Positions 35,265-45,123 are shown, counted from the stretch's first letter. The stretch is DNA of 64,000 nt from Caldilineaceae bacterium (GCA_020634755.1 JACKBC010000037.1:11189-75188); one strand, 5' to 3'. Notes: generated from the letters alone by a model not told the origin. Translations and numbers: made by a program.

Positions 35265-36856
35265 AAGGTGTTATAAACAATCTCGCCACCCACAATGGTG
35301 ACGTTGGCTACGGTTTCCAGAATGGCGTCGGCAGGCCGTTCAAAAATATCTTGGGAAAGTACGGTGACATCGGCAACTTTGCCAGGCGTGAGGCTGCCTT
35401 TGTGCATTTCTTCACCGGCAGCATAGGCCGCCCCCATTGTGTATGCATACACCGCTTCCTGTACGCTGAGGCATTCTTCGGGATACCAGCCGTCGGGGCC
35501 GGGATAGCCATCGGCCCGGCGGCGAGTGACGGCGGCATAGAGCCCCTGCATCACGTCGGGCGTTTCTACGGGGGCGTCAGAGCCAAAGGCCAGTACGGCG
35601 CCAGTCGAAAGCAAGCTGCTCCACGCGTAAGCGGTGCGGCAGCGCTCACCCCAATTGGCGTCGGCGGCCGTAATGTCCTGCGTGCAGTGGATGGGCTGCA
35701 TGGAGGGGATGACGCCCAGGGCGGCAAAGCGCTGCATGTCGTCTGGGTGCAGAATTTGGGCATGCTCAATACGGTGGCGCAGATGCAATCCAATGCCAGC
35801 TTGGCGCGTGGCTTCAATCGCATCCAGCACGTTGCGATTAGCCTGATCGCCAATGGCGTGGATATGCACGGCCAGGCCGGCGCGGGCGGCGCGTTCCACC
35901 TGCTGCTTGAGATGTTCAGCTGTAGCCACGGCAATCCCAAAGTTGTCCGGTTCGTCCTCATACGCGTCTACCATCAAGGCCGAACGGGCGCCCAACGAAC
36001 CATCGGCAAAAATTTTGACTGCCCCTAACCGAATCCAATCATCGCCCAGGCCGCTGCAAATCCCCAGTTGAATGGCGGCATCCATATCGGCTTCTGGAAT
36101 TTGCTGAAGCACGCGCAGCTTGAGCTGTCCTGCGGCGCGCAAATGCTGAAAGGCGCGCAGGGCGGGCGCACCCTCCATGTTGTGAACGCCCACAATGCCC
36201 ATGGAGTGAACTTTTTGCATGGCGGTTTTGACTGCCTCCACCGCCTGTTCGTGAGTTGGCTCTTGCTGCAACCGGAAGATCAGCCCCATGGCCAGCTCTT
36301 TAAGAATACCATTGGGTTGGCCAGTCTGGGGGTCCCGTTCGATTTCACCGCCGGGCGGATTGGGCGTCTCGGCGGTGATACCGGCCATCTCCAATGCGCG
36401 GCCATTGGCCCATCCGGCATGTCCACATTTACGGCGCAGGAAAACTGGATGTTCAGCGGTAATGCGGTCCAAATCTTGGTGTGTGGGAAAAGCGCGGTCA
36501 GGCCAGAGCATCTGGTCCCAGCCGCGCCCGCTGATCCATTGCCCAGCCGGTGTGGATGCAGCATGAACGCGCACCTTATCGAGCGCGGCGTCCAGCGAAG
36601 GCACATTCATCAAATCAACTTCGCGCAGGCTCAAGCCATAGGAAAGAAAGTGCAAATGGGCATCGATCAACCCAGGCACAACGGTGCGCCCGTGCAGATC
36701 AATGGCGCGCCCCCCTTCTTTGAGCAATTCACGCATGGCCTCGTTACTGCCAATGTTGAGAATGGTTTCGCCAGCAATCGCCACGGCTTCGACGCGCGGC
36801 GCCCGCTTGTCCATTGTGTGGATATTGCCGTTGTAAAGCACCAAATCGGCGCGCAT
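35261..36856 (-). CDS. Amidohydrolase (YtcJ-like)
   Basis: This is a 531-residue metal-dependent hydrolase of the amidohydrolase_3 type. VVPGLIDAHLHFLSYG contains the HxH metal pair. HIHAIGDQANRNVLDAIEAT and LRHRIEHAQI carry later His ligands, and FGSDAPVETPDVMQGLY gives the catalytic Asp. The N- and C-terminal strands (LVLYNGNIHTMD and VADVTVLSQD) form the composite beta sandwich. AAGGAG precedes the ATG. It is the first gene of a coupled operon with GNAT and sulfatase genes, which hints at stepwise breakdown of an acylated, sulfated compound; this is inference. Confidence 0.92.
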   Translation of the reverse strand: MRADLVLYNGNIHTMDKRAPRVEAVAIAGETILNIGSNEAMRELLKEGGRAIDLHGRTVVPGLIDAHLHFLSYGLSLREVDLMNVPSLDAALDKVRVHAASTPAGQWISGRGWDQMLWPDRAFPTHQDLDRITAEHPVFLRRKCGHAGWANGRALEMAGITAETPNPPGGEIERDPQTGQPNGILKELAMGLIFRLQQEPTHEQAVEAVKTAMQKVHSMGIVGVHNMEGAPALRAFQHLRAAGQLKLRVLQQIPEADMDAAIQLGICSGLGDDWIRLGAVKIFADGSLGARSALMVDAYEDEPDNFGIAVATAEHLKQQVERAARAGLAVHIHAIGDQANRNVLDAIEATRQAGIGLHLRHRIEHAQILHPDDMQRFAALGVIPSMQPIHCTQDITAADANWGERCRTAYAWSSLLSTGAVLAFGSDAPVETPDVMQGLYAAVTRRRADGYPGPDGWYPEECLSVQEAVYAYTMGAAYAAGEEMHKGSLTPGKVADVTVLSQDIFERPADAILETVANVTIVGGEIVYNTL

Positions 36857-37041
36857 AGATGTCTCCTTGTGTAGTGGTCAACGGGAATGGTTAGGCGTAT
36901 TTTACCGCAGGCCAGAAGACATGCAAAGCTGTTATTTGACTTGGCAGTTTTATATAGTGGGTATATAGAGGGCAGATGGCAGAGTGGTTACGTTTTCACC
37001 TATCACCCAACCCATTGCTTCGCTGCGATTAAGATAACGGA

Positions 37042-37107
37042 AAGTGCGTTGCACGGCGTCTACTGCGGTCGAACTTGTGGTCGAGCTGTACGCCGTGCGT
37101 CGCACTT
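37042..37107. repeat. Dispersed palindromic repeat, family 3, copy 2
   Basis: AAGTGCGTTGCACGGCGT (37042-37059) and ACGCCGTGCGTCGCACTT (37090-37107) pair with two mismatches. The downstream flank GAAGCGGCCTTACTTAA is also kept in the copy at 61186. The rest of the gap 36857-37177 shows no supported gene or site. Confidence 0.8.
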
Positions 37108-37177
37108 GAAGCGGCCTTACTTAATGGCAGTGACCCATTGCTCGCCGCTTTTAGAATCAAAAGATTGAGCGCAAGGA

Positions 37178-39322
37178 TTAGGATTTAATAATTGTAGGCA
37201 AGTAGAAGTTCAGTGGTGCGCCCGCCGAGCCACCGGGTTGCTCCACGGGCGTGGCCGTCGGCGCCAATGGTGTCGCGGTATACGTTGCGCTTGGCGGCGG
37301 TGTTGGGCTGGCAACGGGCGCAACGGTGCCTGTAGCCGGAGGAGCCAGCGTGGCCGTCGTCGTTGCGGCCACACTAGTCGGTGTGGCCGTGCTGCTTGGC
37401 GGCGTGGCCATAGCGGTTGAACTAGCAAATGGGGTTGAGCTAGCCAATGGGGTTGAGGTTGACAGCGCTGTTGATATGGCAGTTGCTGGCATCGTGGCGG
37501 GCGGCGCCGATGTATTGGTTGGAAGCGGGGTACTTGTGGCGTTCGGCACAGGCGTATTCGTGGAGGTTGGCGTGGGTGCAGCTGTGGTGTAGTCAATCAT
37601 AAGCTTGGGCGCGCGTTCGCGGTAAATATCCATGCTCCAGGCCGCGCGATACCCATACCCCGTAATGACAAAGGCCAAATCGTGACCCAGTTGCCAGTTG
37701 GGTCGGTCAATCATTTCTTGCACCACCGCAGCCAAATTGGGCGATGGATAGACACCGTTTTCCATCGTCCACGCCGGCACCTGATCCCAAGCCACGGCGG
37801 CATTGGTACGCGTGCGCTCGCTAATGTTATTGGTGGTTTGTGCATATGGCAGGGGCGCATCGACATTCTCACCCTGGATCAGCAAGTTTGTCCACGCGTC
37901 ATAGACCCCGGTGGACATAAATTGCAGATAAGCGCGCTGGATGGTTGCGCCGGCGGGCAATGCGACATTTTGGTAGCGCAAACCAATGGTATACGTATCC
38001 TTGTCCTCCTTGGTCATATCCAGATCGCCACTGTCAATGTATACATAACCGTCGGTACTGCGCTCCTCGGCGTCGTCTGTGGTTTCTAGAATTTGCTGCA
38101 CAATCTGCTGGGCCTGCGCCGGCAGCGTCGGTGTGGCTGTAGGTGCGACGGTCGGCATGGGCGGTGGGATCAGCGCCTGGTTGATGGTGAGGGTTGCCGC
38201 GCGCACGGAGAATGAATCTGCCCCCGAAAAGGCCAAATTGATGGTGCGGCCATCGGCGCTAAACCATTTGGGGGGGAAACTGCCGCTATCCCCCACGCCC
38301 ATATCCCAGGCATCGGTATAATAAACCGTGGTCCACGGCCCCCACGGTTCAGGGGCATCATACACGCCAAAGCTACCGCCCGTGCGCTGTTCTAGCCCAC
38401 CCGTATAGCCCTGCCACCAGAGGTAGCGCCCTAAAGCGGGATTGTAGCTCATGGCGGAACGGCGCGCCTTATCCGGTATCTGAAAAATGGAGCCACGCTG
38501 ATCAATATCGGTGTTCCAGACTGGCTGACCGGTATTGTTGTCCATGCGCTGAAAAAACTCATAGGCGGCGCGGGTGGCCAATTGCGCTTTGGGAACTCGC
38601 ATGAGGATGTAGTCATTGCCAAATTGATAGGCGCTCGGCAGATCCGCCGCCACAATATAGACATAATTGTCGCGGGCGTCGCTGTAGTTTTTGCCAAACT
38701 GTACAAAATTGCAGAACCCAAACTCGGCAAATGTCCAGTCTGCGTAGCGCCAAGTTAGGGCGTGGTCAGCAGACCAGCCCAGCTTGCATTCGTGACCATC
38801 CCGATCGATGTTGCGCAGCCACATATAAAGCACACCATCGACCATGAGCATGCCGGCGCTCTTTTCAACTTTGCGACCACCAATATATCCTTCGCCAGGG
38901 TTGGCCGGCGGCAACATGGGGAATTCATCCGGGGTTCGAATATTGTTCCCAACAAAGTGATTGGGCAGCCCGCTAATGCGCGCAAAGCCCAAACTCATGG
39001 GCGTTTCAGTATACGGCTTGAAGCCGCTGCCGTCGCCATAGCCGGAATAGAGATTATCGTCATCAGCCCATGTGGGCCACCAGTTGTCGCTGCCCGCGCC
39101 CCCGCGCAAAACGTCTGCCTCTGGCGCCCAGTCAATACGCGTAATGACCGGGCTGGGCGGATAGGGCGCATTGGGGTGCGGCGTGGCTGTAGGCGGCGCA
39201 GAGTCTCCATGGAGTGACGTTAGATTGACTGATGCGCTCCAAAGTATGTGGGGGAAAAAGAGGGTTGCACTGTAAATAAGTATTATCAATGACGCCAAAA
39301 GCGTCCACCATCGTTTACGCAT
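37178..39322 (-). CDS. Exported DUF4185-like protein with DNRLRE-type domain and C-terminal LP motif
   Basis: The 714-residue protein starts at ATG 39322 with a basic end and hydrophobic segment (TLLASLIILIYSATLFF), so it is exported or membrane-anchored. Residues about 65-370 resemble the beta-propeller-like DUF4185 group (WWPTWADDDNLYSGYGDGSG, LGFARISG, MYMWLR-type strands). After a Pro/Thr linker, about 400-560 form a beta domain like the DNRLRE/carbohydrate-binding families (DGYVYIDSGDLD, TIGLRYQNVALPAGATI, ERAPKLMIDY). A Thr/Pro/Ser-rich stretch of about 130 residues leads to the final NFYLPTIIKS. Substrate binding to glycans is plausible. The C-terminal motif is shared with three other large exported proteins here. 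Confidence 0.82.
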   Translation of the reverse strand: MRKRWWTLLASLIILIYSATLFFPHILWSASVNLTSLHGDSAPPTATPHPNAPYPPSPVITRIDWAPEADVLRGGAGSDNWWPTWADDDNLYSGYGDGSGFKPYTETPMSLGFARISGLPNHFVGNNIRTPDEFPMLPPANPGEGYIGGRKVEKSAGMLMVDGVLYMWLRNIDRDGHECKLGWSADHALTWRYADWTFAEFGFCNFVQFGKNYSDARDNYVYIVAADLPSAYQFGNDYILMRVPKAQLATRAAYEFFQRMDNNTGQPVWNTDIDQRGSIFQIPDKARRSAMSYNPALGRYLWWQGYTGGLEQRTGGSFGVYDAPEPWGPWTTVYYTDAWDMGVGDSGSFPPKWFSADGRTINLAFSGADSFSVRAATLTINQALIPPPMPTVAPTATPTLPAQAQQIVQQILETTDDAEERSTDGYVYIDSGDLDMTKEDKDTYTIGLRYQNVALPAGATIQRAYLQFMSTGVYDAWTNLLIQGENVDAPLPYAQTTNNISERTRTNAAVAWDQVPAWTMENGVYPSPNLAAVVQEMIDRPNWQLGHDLAFVITGYGYRAAWSMDIYRERAPKLMIDYTTAAPTPTSTNTPVPNATSTPLPTNTSAPPATMPATAISTALSTSTPLASSTPFASSTAMATPPSSTATPTSVAATTTATLAPPATGTVAPVASPTPPPSATYTATPLAPTATPVEQPGGSAGAPLNFYLPTIIKS

Positions 39323-39608
39323 TTTCTGAAAATTCACCTTACGTATAAAGGGTGCTTCCGCAAAGCTGCATGCCCAATTACGCCCCAAACAATAGAGTCG
39401 CTTTGCGTATCAAGATTATTATTCCCATTTCATTTCATATACGAAAGGTTACCACAAACAGAGTGACCAATTTCTTTCATTTTGCCAACATCAAATAACA
39501 GCAACCTTACATTGATAACGACGAACTATTACAAAAAAGAGGTACTCCCTCATTGCACGGTCAGCGCGTTTTGCCCACGTCGTGCAATTCTAATCCCCGC
39601 ATAAAACA

Positions 39609-39640
39609 GGAGCGGCATCCTGTTGCCAAGACACCGCTCC
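39609..39640 (-). terminator. Terminator of the subtilisin gene
   Basis: On the minus strand GGAGCGG and CCGCTCC form a stem around an 18-base loop, followed by TGTTTTAT. The rest of the gap 39323-39692 is AT-rich and shows nothing I can name. Confidence 0.6.
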
Positions 39641-39692
39641 CATTTATCTAGATCTATGTTAGTTGCTCATGCACCCCACCACGTATGTTTGG

Positions 39693-42600
39693 CTACGGTT
39701 TGGTGACATATGGCAGGTACGTTTGTGTATTGCCCGTGGACGGTGTGGCGGTTGCGCCCGGCGTAGATGTAGCGTTGGGATCGGGTGTGGACGCGCCGCT
39801 GGGTGTAGGCGTCGCGGTTGCGTCGGGATCCGGCGTGCTGCTGGCGGTGGGCAATGGTGTGCCGCCCGGTGTAGCCGATGGATCGGGCGTGGACGTCGGC
39901 AGCGGCGCCGTGACCTGTACCGGCGCGCTGGCAGTCTGGCTGTTAAGGCTGTTGCTGGCCGTGACCGACACCGTAAAGGTGCTTTGCAGTGTGTACGTGT
40001 GGCTGATGAAGGCGCTGCTGCTCATAACAGAAGGTGAGCCGTCGCCAAAGTCCCACACATAACTCACATCGCTGCCGGTGTCGATGCTGGCCGAAAAATA
40101 GGTGGGGTTGCCCAGCGGCGTTGGGCTGGACGTGTCAATGGTCAGCCCGCTGATGGCCGCGCCATTGACCGCTAGGCTGGCCACGGTGCTGGTCACCGCG
40201 CCGCCGGCATTGTTGAGCACGGCGCGATATTCACCGGCATAGGGCGCTTGGGCGGCTGGGATTTCCAGCACGGGCTCGGTTTCCCCGCCAATGTCAACGC
40301 CGTTAAACTGCCATTGGATATCCGGCGCCGGGCTGCCCGTATAGTCCACCGTAAAGGAGACATCAACGCCCGCATCCACCGTTTGATCGCTGGGCGCGCT
40401 GGCCACCTGCGGCGCCAGCGCGGCCGCGTTCACCACGAAGACCGCGGTGGCAATCTGGCTGTCTTCATAATTGTTTTTGAAGCAACGGGCCTGCACCGTA
40501 TATTCACCAATGCCCAGCGCAAATGGCGCGCTATATTCAGTCGATGCCGCGGTGGGCTCGCTACCGTCGGTGGTGTAGCGAATCGTGGCGCCGGCCGTGG
40601 TGGCCGTGCTCATCTCCACGTTGACTGTTTCTGTATAGATGCCGCCAGCTGTGATCTGTGGCGTGGCGCATTGAAAGACGTACGACTCCTCTGCCGTGGG
40701 GCTGCTGGCAAAGAAGGGTCGATACGCCTTAGCTTTCAGCGTGGTTGAACCGTTGACGGAGATGGCCGCTGAATATTGCTGTGATGGCGCCGTTACCGGC
40801 GGCACGGACACCGGTTCGCTGCCGTCGGTTGTGTAGAACATGGCGCCGGGCTGATTGGCGTCCAACGTTACCTGGATGGCGTTGTGGTACGTACCGCCCG
40901 GCGGCGTCATGACCGGCGTGTTGCTTGTGCCCAAGGCGTCGCCCAGCGAAAGCGTGCCGGACGGGGTAATGTTGCTCTGGCCGCCGCCTTTGTAGGCGCG
41001 CACTTTAAAGCGATACTGACCGTTGGTCGTAATCTGGAATGGTCCGGTATAAGTTGTGCCGCCGGGGCCGCTCTCGGTGGGATCGGGTGCGATTGAACCA
41101 TCGGTGCTAAAGGCATAGCGGATCACGGCGCCTTCCGTGTCTGTGTGCATGGTAATGGTGAATGGCTCCACAAAGTACTGGGTGCTCAAGGGCGCCATTG
41201 TCGGGTCGGCCACAGTGGGCGCCGGGTCATACACGGTGAAGTCAGCGCTGGCGGTTTGGCTGGGCGTGGCGCCGGCCAGGAAGGCTTTGGCTTTGACCGT
41301 GTGCTGGCCCGTGCCCAGGGTAAATGGTCCGCTGTAGGACGTGCTGTAGCTGGTGGGCTCGGCGCCATTGGTGGTATAGCGAATGGTGGCGCCCACGGTG
41401 GTGGTGTTCAGCGTGACCTGCACGGAGCCGGTATGCGCGCCGCCGTTGGGGTCAATGGTTGGCGTGTTGGCTTGAGGCGTTACGGTGAAAGTCGCTTCCA
41501 CAACGTCGCTCGGTGTATAACCATCCAAATAGACGCGCGCCTTGACTGTGGTGGTCTGGTCCAGATGGATAGCCTCCTCAAAGAGGGGCGAGCTTTCGGT
41601 GGGCGTGCCACCGTCAATAGTGTAGCGAATCTGCGCCCCCAGCACGTTCGAGCCGATGTAGACCGTCACCGAGCCATTAAAATTGCCGCTGTTGGGATAA
41701 ATGGTGGGGGCGGGCAGCGTCAATGCATTCACAACTATCTCGCCCGATTCAGCCGTATCGCTCTTGTAATAACCATCTTTGTAGCCGCGCGCCGTAATTT
41801 CATATGTACCGGGGTCGAGCGTGATGGGTCCCGTATATTCAGTGCCCGGATAAAAAAACGAAGGCGCGCGGCCATCGGTGCGATACCGAATAGTAGCGCC
41901 AGGCGTAATGGTGCTAATGGTCACCTGGTGCGGCTGGCTGTATGTCCCGGCACCGGGCGAAATCACCGGCGTGCTGACCTTGGGTGTCGAGCTGATATAG
42001 GTGGCTGATGCCGCATTGCTTTCATAAACGCGCTGGGTCGCGGCGTGGAACTGGAAAGCTTTGGCCTTAATCGTCACGCCGTAATTGAGATAAATCGAAT
42101 CGCCCTGTTCGGGAATGAAAATAAAGCTGTCGGGCGTGGGTTCGCTGCCATCCAACGTATAGCGGATGTTGGTGTTGTCGCCGCTTTGACCAGCGCCGTA
42201 ACCAATGGTCACCTGCATGGGCATCTGATAGGAACCGGATGCAGGGGTGATGGTGGGCGGCGCTACAGTGAGCGCCTGATTGCCCAGCACGTTTAGAATG
42301 GCCGCCCGCAAATTGGGCTGCGGCCCAATATTGTCCGTGCCGGTCTGCGGCGTACCGGTGTTGCGCAAAACCTGCTTGATCTGCGCCGGCGTGCCGGGCG
42401 CGCCGCCGTGGGTCAATTCCCACGTGCGCTGCACAATGGCCGCCGCCGCCGCCACCATGGGCGATGCGCCGGAGGTGCCGCCAAAGCCCGCTGTATACCA
42501 CTGATTCTCTTCGCTCAGGCTGGGCGTACCGCCACCGGGAAAGAGACTGCCGTAGCCGGTGGTCACAATGGCGGTCCCCCAACCTTGCATGTCTACGGTG

Positions 42601-43805
42601 GAGCCATAGGTGGAGGTGGAGCGGCGGGCGCGGGCCAGCGCCCCAAAGCTGGGCGGATTGGCCGAGCCCACAATAATGGCTCCCGAGTCGTTTTGCGCCA
42701 AGAAAGGATAGTGGCCATTGTTGCCCGTGCTGTAATCGGCATCGTCTAGGTTTTCGCCGCCGTTGCCCGCCGCTTCCACCACAATGATGCCGGCGGCAAT
42801 GGCGGTCTTAATGTCATCGTACCAGGGCTTGTACCATTCCACGGGCACCAGGCCCGCCTGCCCCACACCCGTGGCGTTGGGGCCAGAAAACTGCTGCTCG
42901 ATCAGAATTACATCGCCGGCGTTGAGCGCGTTGGCGCATTCAAGCACGGCCGCGCCCACATCATAACCGCCGGTGGTGGTTTTGGCCGCCGCAAAATAGA
43001 ACTGGGCTAAATACGCAATCCCCTTGACGCCAACGCCATCGTTGCGCCCGCCCATTTCGCCCAAAACGGCGGTACCGTGGTCGCGATCGCCCTGGCCAAA
43101 GGGCGGATCGGCCGGATCGCCCAGAAAAGTAACATTGGGCAGATCGGCGTGATTGGGGTTGTAGTCGTACTCTACGTCGCAAATGCGCATGCCGTCGCCG
43201 CGGCCGCCCATGCCCAGCCAGGCCCAGCGCGCGTCCAACCCATTGGGCGCAGCGTCCAGATAGCCCTGGTAGGGATCGGTGACGGCGTTACCGGTAGCAT
43301 TGCCCGGCGCTGAATAGTCCAACGTGCTGGCCGCTGTGGGCGGCTTGGGGATAAAGTAGACTGCCTCGACGACGGATAGCTGGCTGAACTGGCGCGCCGC
43401 CGTTATCAAATCCACGCCAGGGGCTAGTTGCAGCCGGTAGCGATTGTTGGGATCGGGCAGCGCTTGGTCGGAATTAGCGCGTGCGCGCTGCCATAAGGCA
43501 TCTAGCTCTGCTTCGCTCAAGGTGTGATCGCGTTGCCAACTTGCCCCCGCCGATAGCGTTTGCAGCGCATCGACGTCGGCCGCACTCACTTCGCTGTTTT
43601 GATCCGTGGGCGCGCCGTCCCGCAGACGCATCTGCGAGTGCGCGGCAAATTGGATGCTGAGGGCGTTGGTTTCATAAAGCTTATCCAGATTCGCTGGAAT
43701 GTCCAGCGCTGCCGATTGCAGAGCAGGTGCAGCCGTGCTGGGGAGAGGGATGGTCAGGAGGAATAGAATGAGTAAAAGGTACAGGGAATGGATTAGGTGT
43801 TTCAT
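39693..43805 (-). CDS. Exported subtilisin-like protease with seven chitobiase-type repeats, Ig and PKD domains
   Basis: The protein has 1370 residues. The start at 43805 is set by GGAG before the ATG and the signal peptide (LYLLLILFLLTIPLPSTAAP). A propeptide region is followed by the S8 catalytic domain (about 175-515), with Asp in RICDVEYDYN, His in DRDHGTAVLGEM and Ser in GGTSGASPMVAAAA. Seven CHB_HEX_C-like repeats follow, each with an IRYTTDGSEPT-type core. Next come an Ig-like domain (SPAPDIQWQFNG), a PKD domain (YVWDFGDGS) and a Thr/Pro-rich tail ending TQTYLPYVTKP. The triad is complete, so activity is expected outside the cell. The repeats probably extend the protease from the surface or bind glycans. 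Confidence 0.93.
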   Translation of the reverse strand: MKHLIHSLYLLLILFLLTIPLPSTAAPALQSAALDIPANLDKLYETNALSIQFAAHSQMRLRDGAPTDQNSEVSAADVDALQTLSAGASWQRDHTLSEAELDALWQRARANSDQALPDPNNRYRLQLAPGVDLITAARQFSQLSVVEAVYFIPKPPTAASTLDYSAPGNATGNAVTDPYQGYLDAAPNGLDARWAWLGMGGRGDGMRICDVEYDYNPNHADLPNVTFLGDPADPPFGQGDRDHGTAVLGEMGGRNDGVGVKGIAYLAQFYFAAAKTTTGGYDVGAAVLECANALNAGDVILIEQQFSGPNATGVGQAGLVPVEWYKPWYDDIKTAIAAGIIVVEAAGNGGENLDDADYSTGNNGHYPFLAQNDSGAIIVGSANPPSFGALARARRSTSTYGSTVDMQGWGTAIVTTGYGSLFPGGGTPSLSEENQWYTAGFGGTSGASPMVAAAAAIVQRTWELTHGGAPGTPAQIKQVLRNTGTPQTGTDNIGPQPNLRAAILNVLGNQALTVAPPTITPASGSYQMPMQVTIGYGAGQSGDNTNIRYTLDGSEPTPDSFIFIPEQGDSIYLNYGVTIKAKAFQFHAATQRVYESNAASATYISSTPKVSTPVISPGAGTYSQPHQVTISTITPGATIRYRTDGRAPSFFYPGTEYTGPITLDPGTYEITARGYKDGYYKSDTAESGEIVVNALTLPAPTIYPNSGNFNGSVTVYIGSNVLGAQIRYTIDGGTPTESSPLFEEAIHLDQTTTVKARVYLDGYTPSDVVEATFTVTPQANTPTIDPNGGAHTGSVQVTLNTTTVGATIRYTTNGAEPTSYSTSYSGPFTLGTGQHTVKAKAFLAGATPSQTASADFTVYDPAPTVADPTMAPLSTQYFVEPFTITMHTDTEGAVIRYAFSTDGSIAPDPTESGPGGTTYTGPFQITTNGQYRFKVRAYKGGGQSNITPSGTLSLGDALGTSNTPVMTPPGGTYHNAIQVTLDANQPGAMFYTTDGSEPVSVPPVTAPSQQYSAAISVNGSTTLKAKAYRPFFASSPTAEESYVFQCATPQITAGGIYTETVNVEMSTATTAGATIRYTTDGSEPTAASTEYSAPFALGIGEYTVQARCFKNNYEDSQIATAVFVVNAAALAPQVASAPSDQTVDAGVDVSFTVDYTGSPAPDIQWQFNGVDIGGETEPVLEIPAAQAPYAGEYRAVLNNAGGAVTSTVASLAVNGAAISGLTIDTSSPTPLGNPTYFSASIDTGSDVSYVWDFGDGSPSVMSSSAFISHTYTLQSTFTVSVTASNSLNSQTASAPVQVTAPLPTSTPDPSATPGGTPLPTASSTPDPDATATPTPSGASTPDPNATSTPGATATPSTGNTQTYLPYVTKP

Positions 43806-44199
43806 GATTATCTCCAGGTTGGCCGCCCCTCCCCTCGACCCCCTCTCCACCACTCGTGACGGGGCGGGGGCGAATTGTCGTGGAGATGTTGCGATGGTGG
43901 CGGGGCGCATTTTGTACTGTGTATGTTCTGAAGCAAAAATTACGTTAATTTTCGGGGGATAATAGTACTATTTTCCGGTGATGTTGCTTGAAGTAACTGA
44001 TAAAATAGATGTCGTCATTGCAAATCAAATCTGGGCTCCACGGGACAGCGTGCGCAGATTATCGTAGGTCACGCCTTTGATTTCACTCAGAGCAGCTCTT
44101 GCATAGCGCCGGAATTTGTTAGCGCAAACCGCCACTCTTGCAGAACGATCTACTTCCCACAATCGCACGTTGCTTCCATTGAGCAAAAGGACACATCGC
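43806..44199. other. Divergent gap without a supported gene
   Basis: Only the ribosome-binding sites of the flanking genes are clear: GGAGATAATC on the left for the protease and AAAAGGACAC on the right for the nuclease. The centre (about 43920-44010) is AT-rich and should hold the promoters. Confidence 0.4.
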
Positions 44200-44589
44200 A
44201 TGAATCAACATCGCAGCAGCAAACTCAAGAACCGGCGAGATGAATCGACGCCCATCATTCGGGCGCAGGCCAAAGACCTACGCAAGCGGTTGACCGTGGC
44301 CGAACGACAGCTTTGGGACCGATTGCGGCGCAAGGGATTGGGGTTGCTCAAGTTTCGGCGCCAACATCCCATCGGCCCACACATCGTCGACTTCTACTGC
44401 GCCGAGCACGACCTCGTCGTTGAAATCGACGGCGAAATCCACGACAGCCAGACCGCATCCGATACGCAACGCACGCAAGAACTCCGCCGCCGCGGCTACC
44501 GCGTCATCCGCTTCACCAACGACCAAGTGCTCCACCACATCGACGCCGTCTGTGCCGCTATCCTCGCCGAATGCAAAAAGTCGCCATAA
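44200..44589 (+). CDS. DUF559 endonuclease-like protein
   Basis: This is a 129-residue protein with a VSR-like PD-(D/E)XK fold. RAQAKDLRKRLTVAERQLWD is the typical opening. LKFRRQHPIGPHIVDFYCAE holds the catalytic Asp, and LVVEIDGEIHD the E-x-D/K-like motif; GYRVIRFTNDQVL is the closing strand. ATG 44200 is chosen because AAAAGGACAC precedes it. The last codons (AAILAECKKSP) belong to a DNA segment that is repeated three more times downstream, so the end of the gene has been copied into a tandem array. The role is unknown; DNA repair and restriction have been proposed for relatives. Confidence 0.9.
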   Translation: MNQHRSSKLKNRRDESTPIIRAQAKDLRKRLTVAERQLWDRLRRKGLGLLKFRRQHPIGPHIVDFYCAEHDLVVEIDGEIHDSQTASDTQRTQELRRRGYRVIRFTNDQVLHHIDAVCAAILAECKKSP

Positions 44590-45123
44590 CTCAGCCCCAA
44601 CCTCAGCCCCGAATAGCGCCGCACCAATCCCCAACGGCTTGTCTAACAGTTCCCCCTCCTCTCCGATTTTGGAGAGGAGGGGGCCAGGGGGAAGAGAGGC
44701 CGCCATCCTCGCCGAATGCAAAAAGCCGCCATACCTCAGCCCCAACCTCGTCCCCGAATAGCGCCGCACCCATCCCCAACGGCTTGTCTAACAGTTCCTC
44801 CTCCTCTCCGATTTTGGCGAGGAGGGGGCCAGGGGGAGGAGAGGCCGCTATCCTCGCCGAATGCAAAAAGCCGCCATAACTCAGCCCCAACCTCGTCCCC
44901 GAATAGCGCCGCACCAATCCCCAACGGCTTGTCTAACAGTTCCCCTTCCTCTCCGATTTTGGAGAGGAGGGGGCCAGGGGGAGGAGAGGCCGCCATCCCC
45001 GCCGAATGCAAAAAGCCGCCATACCTCAGCCCCGAATAGCGCCACGCCCATCCCCAACGGCTTGTCTAACAGTTCCCCCTCCTCTCCGATTTTGGCGAGG
45101 AGGGGGCCAGGGGGAGGTGAGGC
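44554..45123. repeat. Tandem array of about 145-bp units containing the 3' end of the DUF559 gene
   Basis: Units start at 44554, 44699, 44846 and 44989 (spacing 145, 147, 143; the last about 132). Each holds GCCGCTATCCTCGCCGAATG-type sequence, CCCCAACGGCTTGTCTAACA, and an inverted repeat CCCTCCTCTCC/GGAGAGGAGGG. The first unit starts inside the DUF559 coding sequence and the last ends at the stop codon of the convergent beta-helix gene. Confidence 0.95.

Noticed and set aside
36969..37010. tRNA-like start (GGCAGATGGCAGAGTGGTTA)
   Set aside because: It looks like the acceptor and D-arm of a tRNA, but no anticodon or T-arm (GTTCGA) follows and the acceptor end does not pair.
43806..44199. Small gene in the divergent gap (extension of the nuclease upstream to 44116)
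   Set aside because: The upstream part lacks a ribosome-binding site and any similarity to the nuclease family, whereas the ATG at 44200 has a good one.
44554..45123. CRISPR array or run of small genes
   Set aside because: The whole 145-base unit is repeated with no unique spacers, and the open frames in it are by-products of the repeat without ribosome-binding sites.
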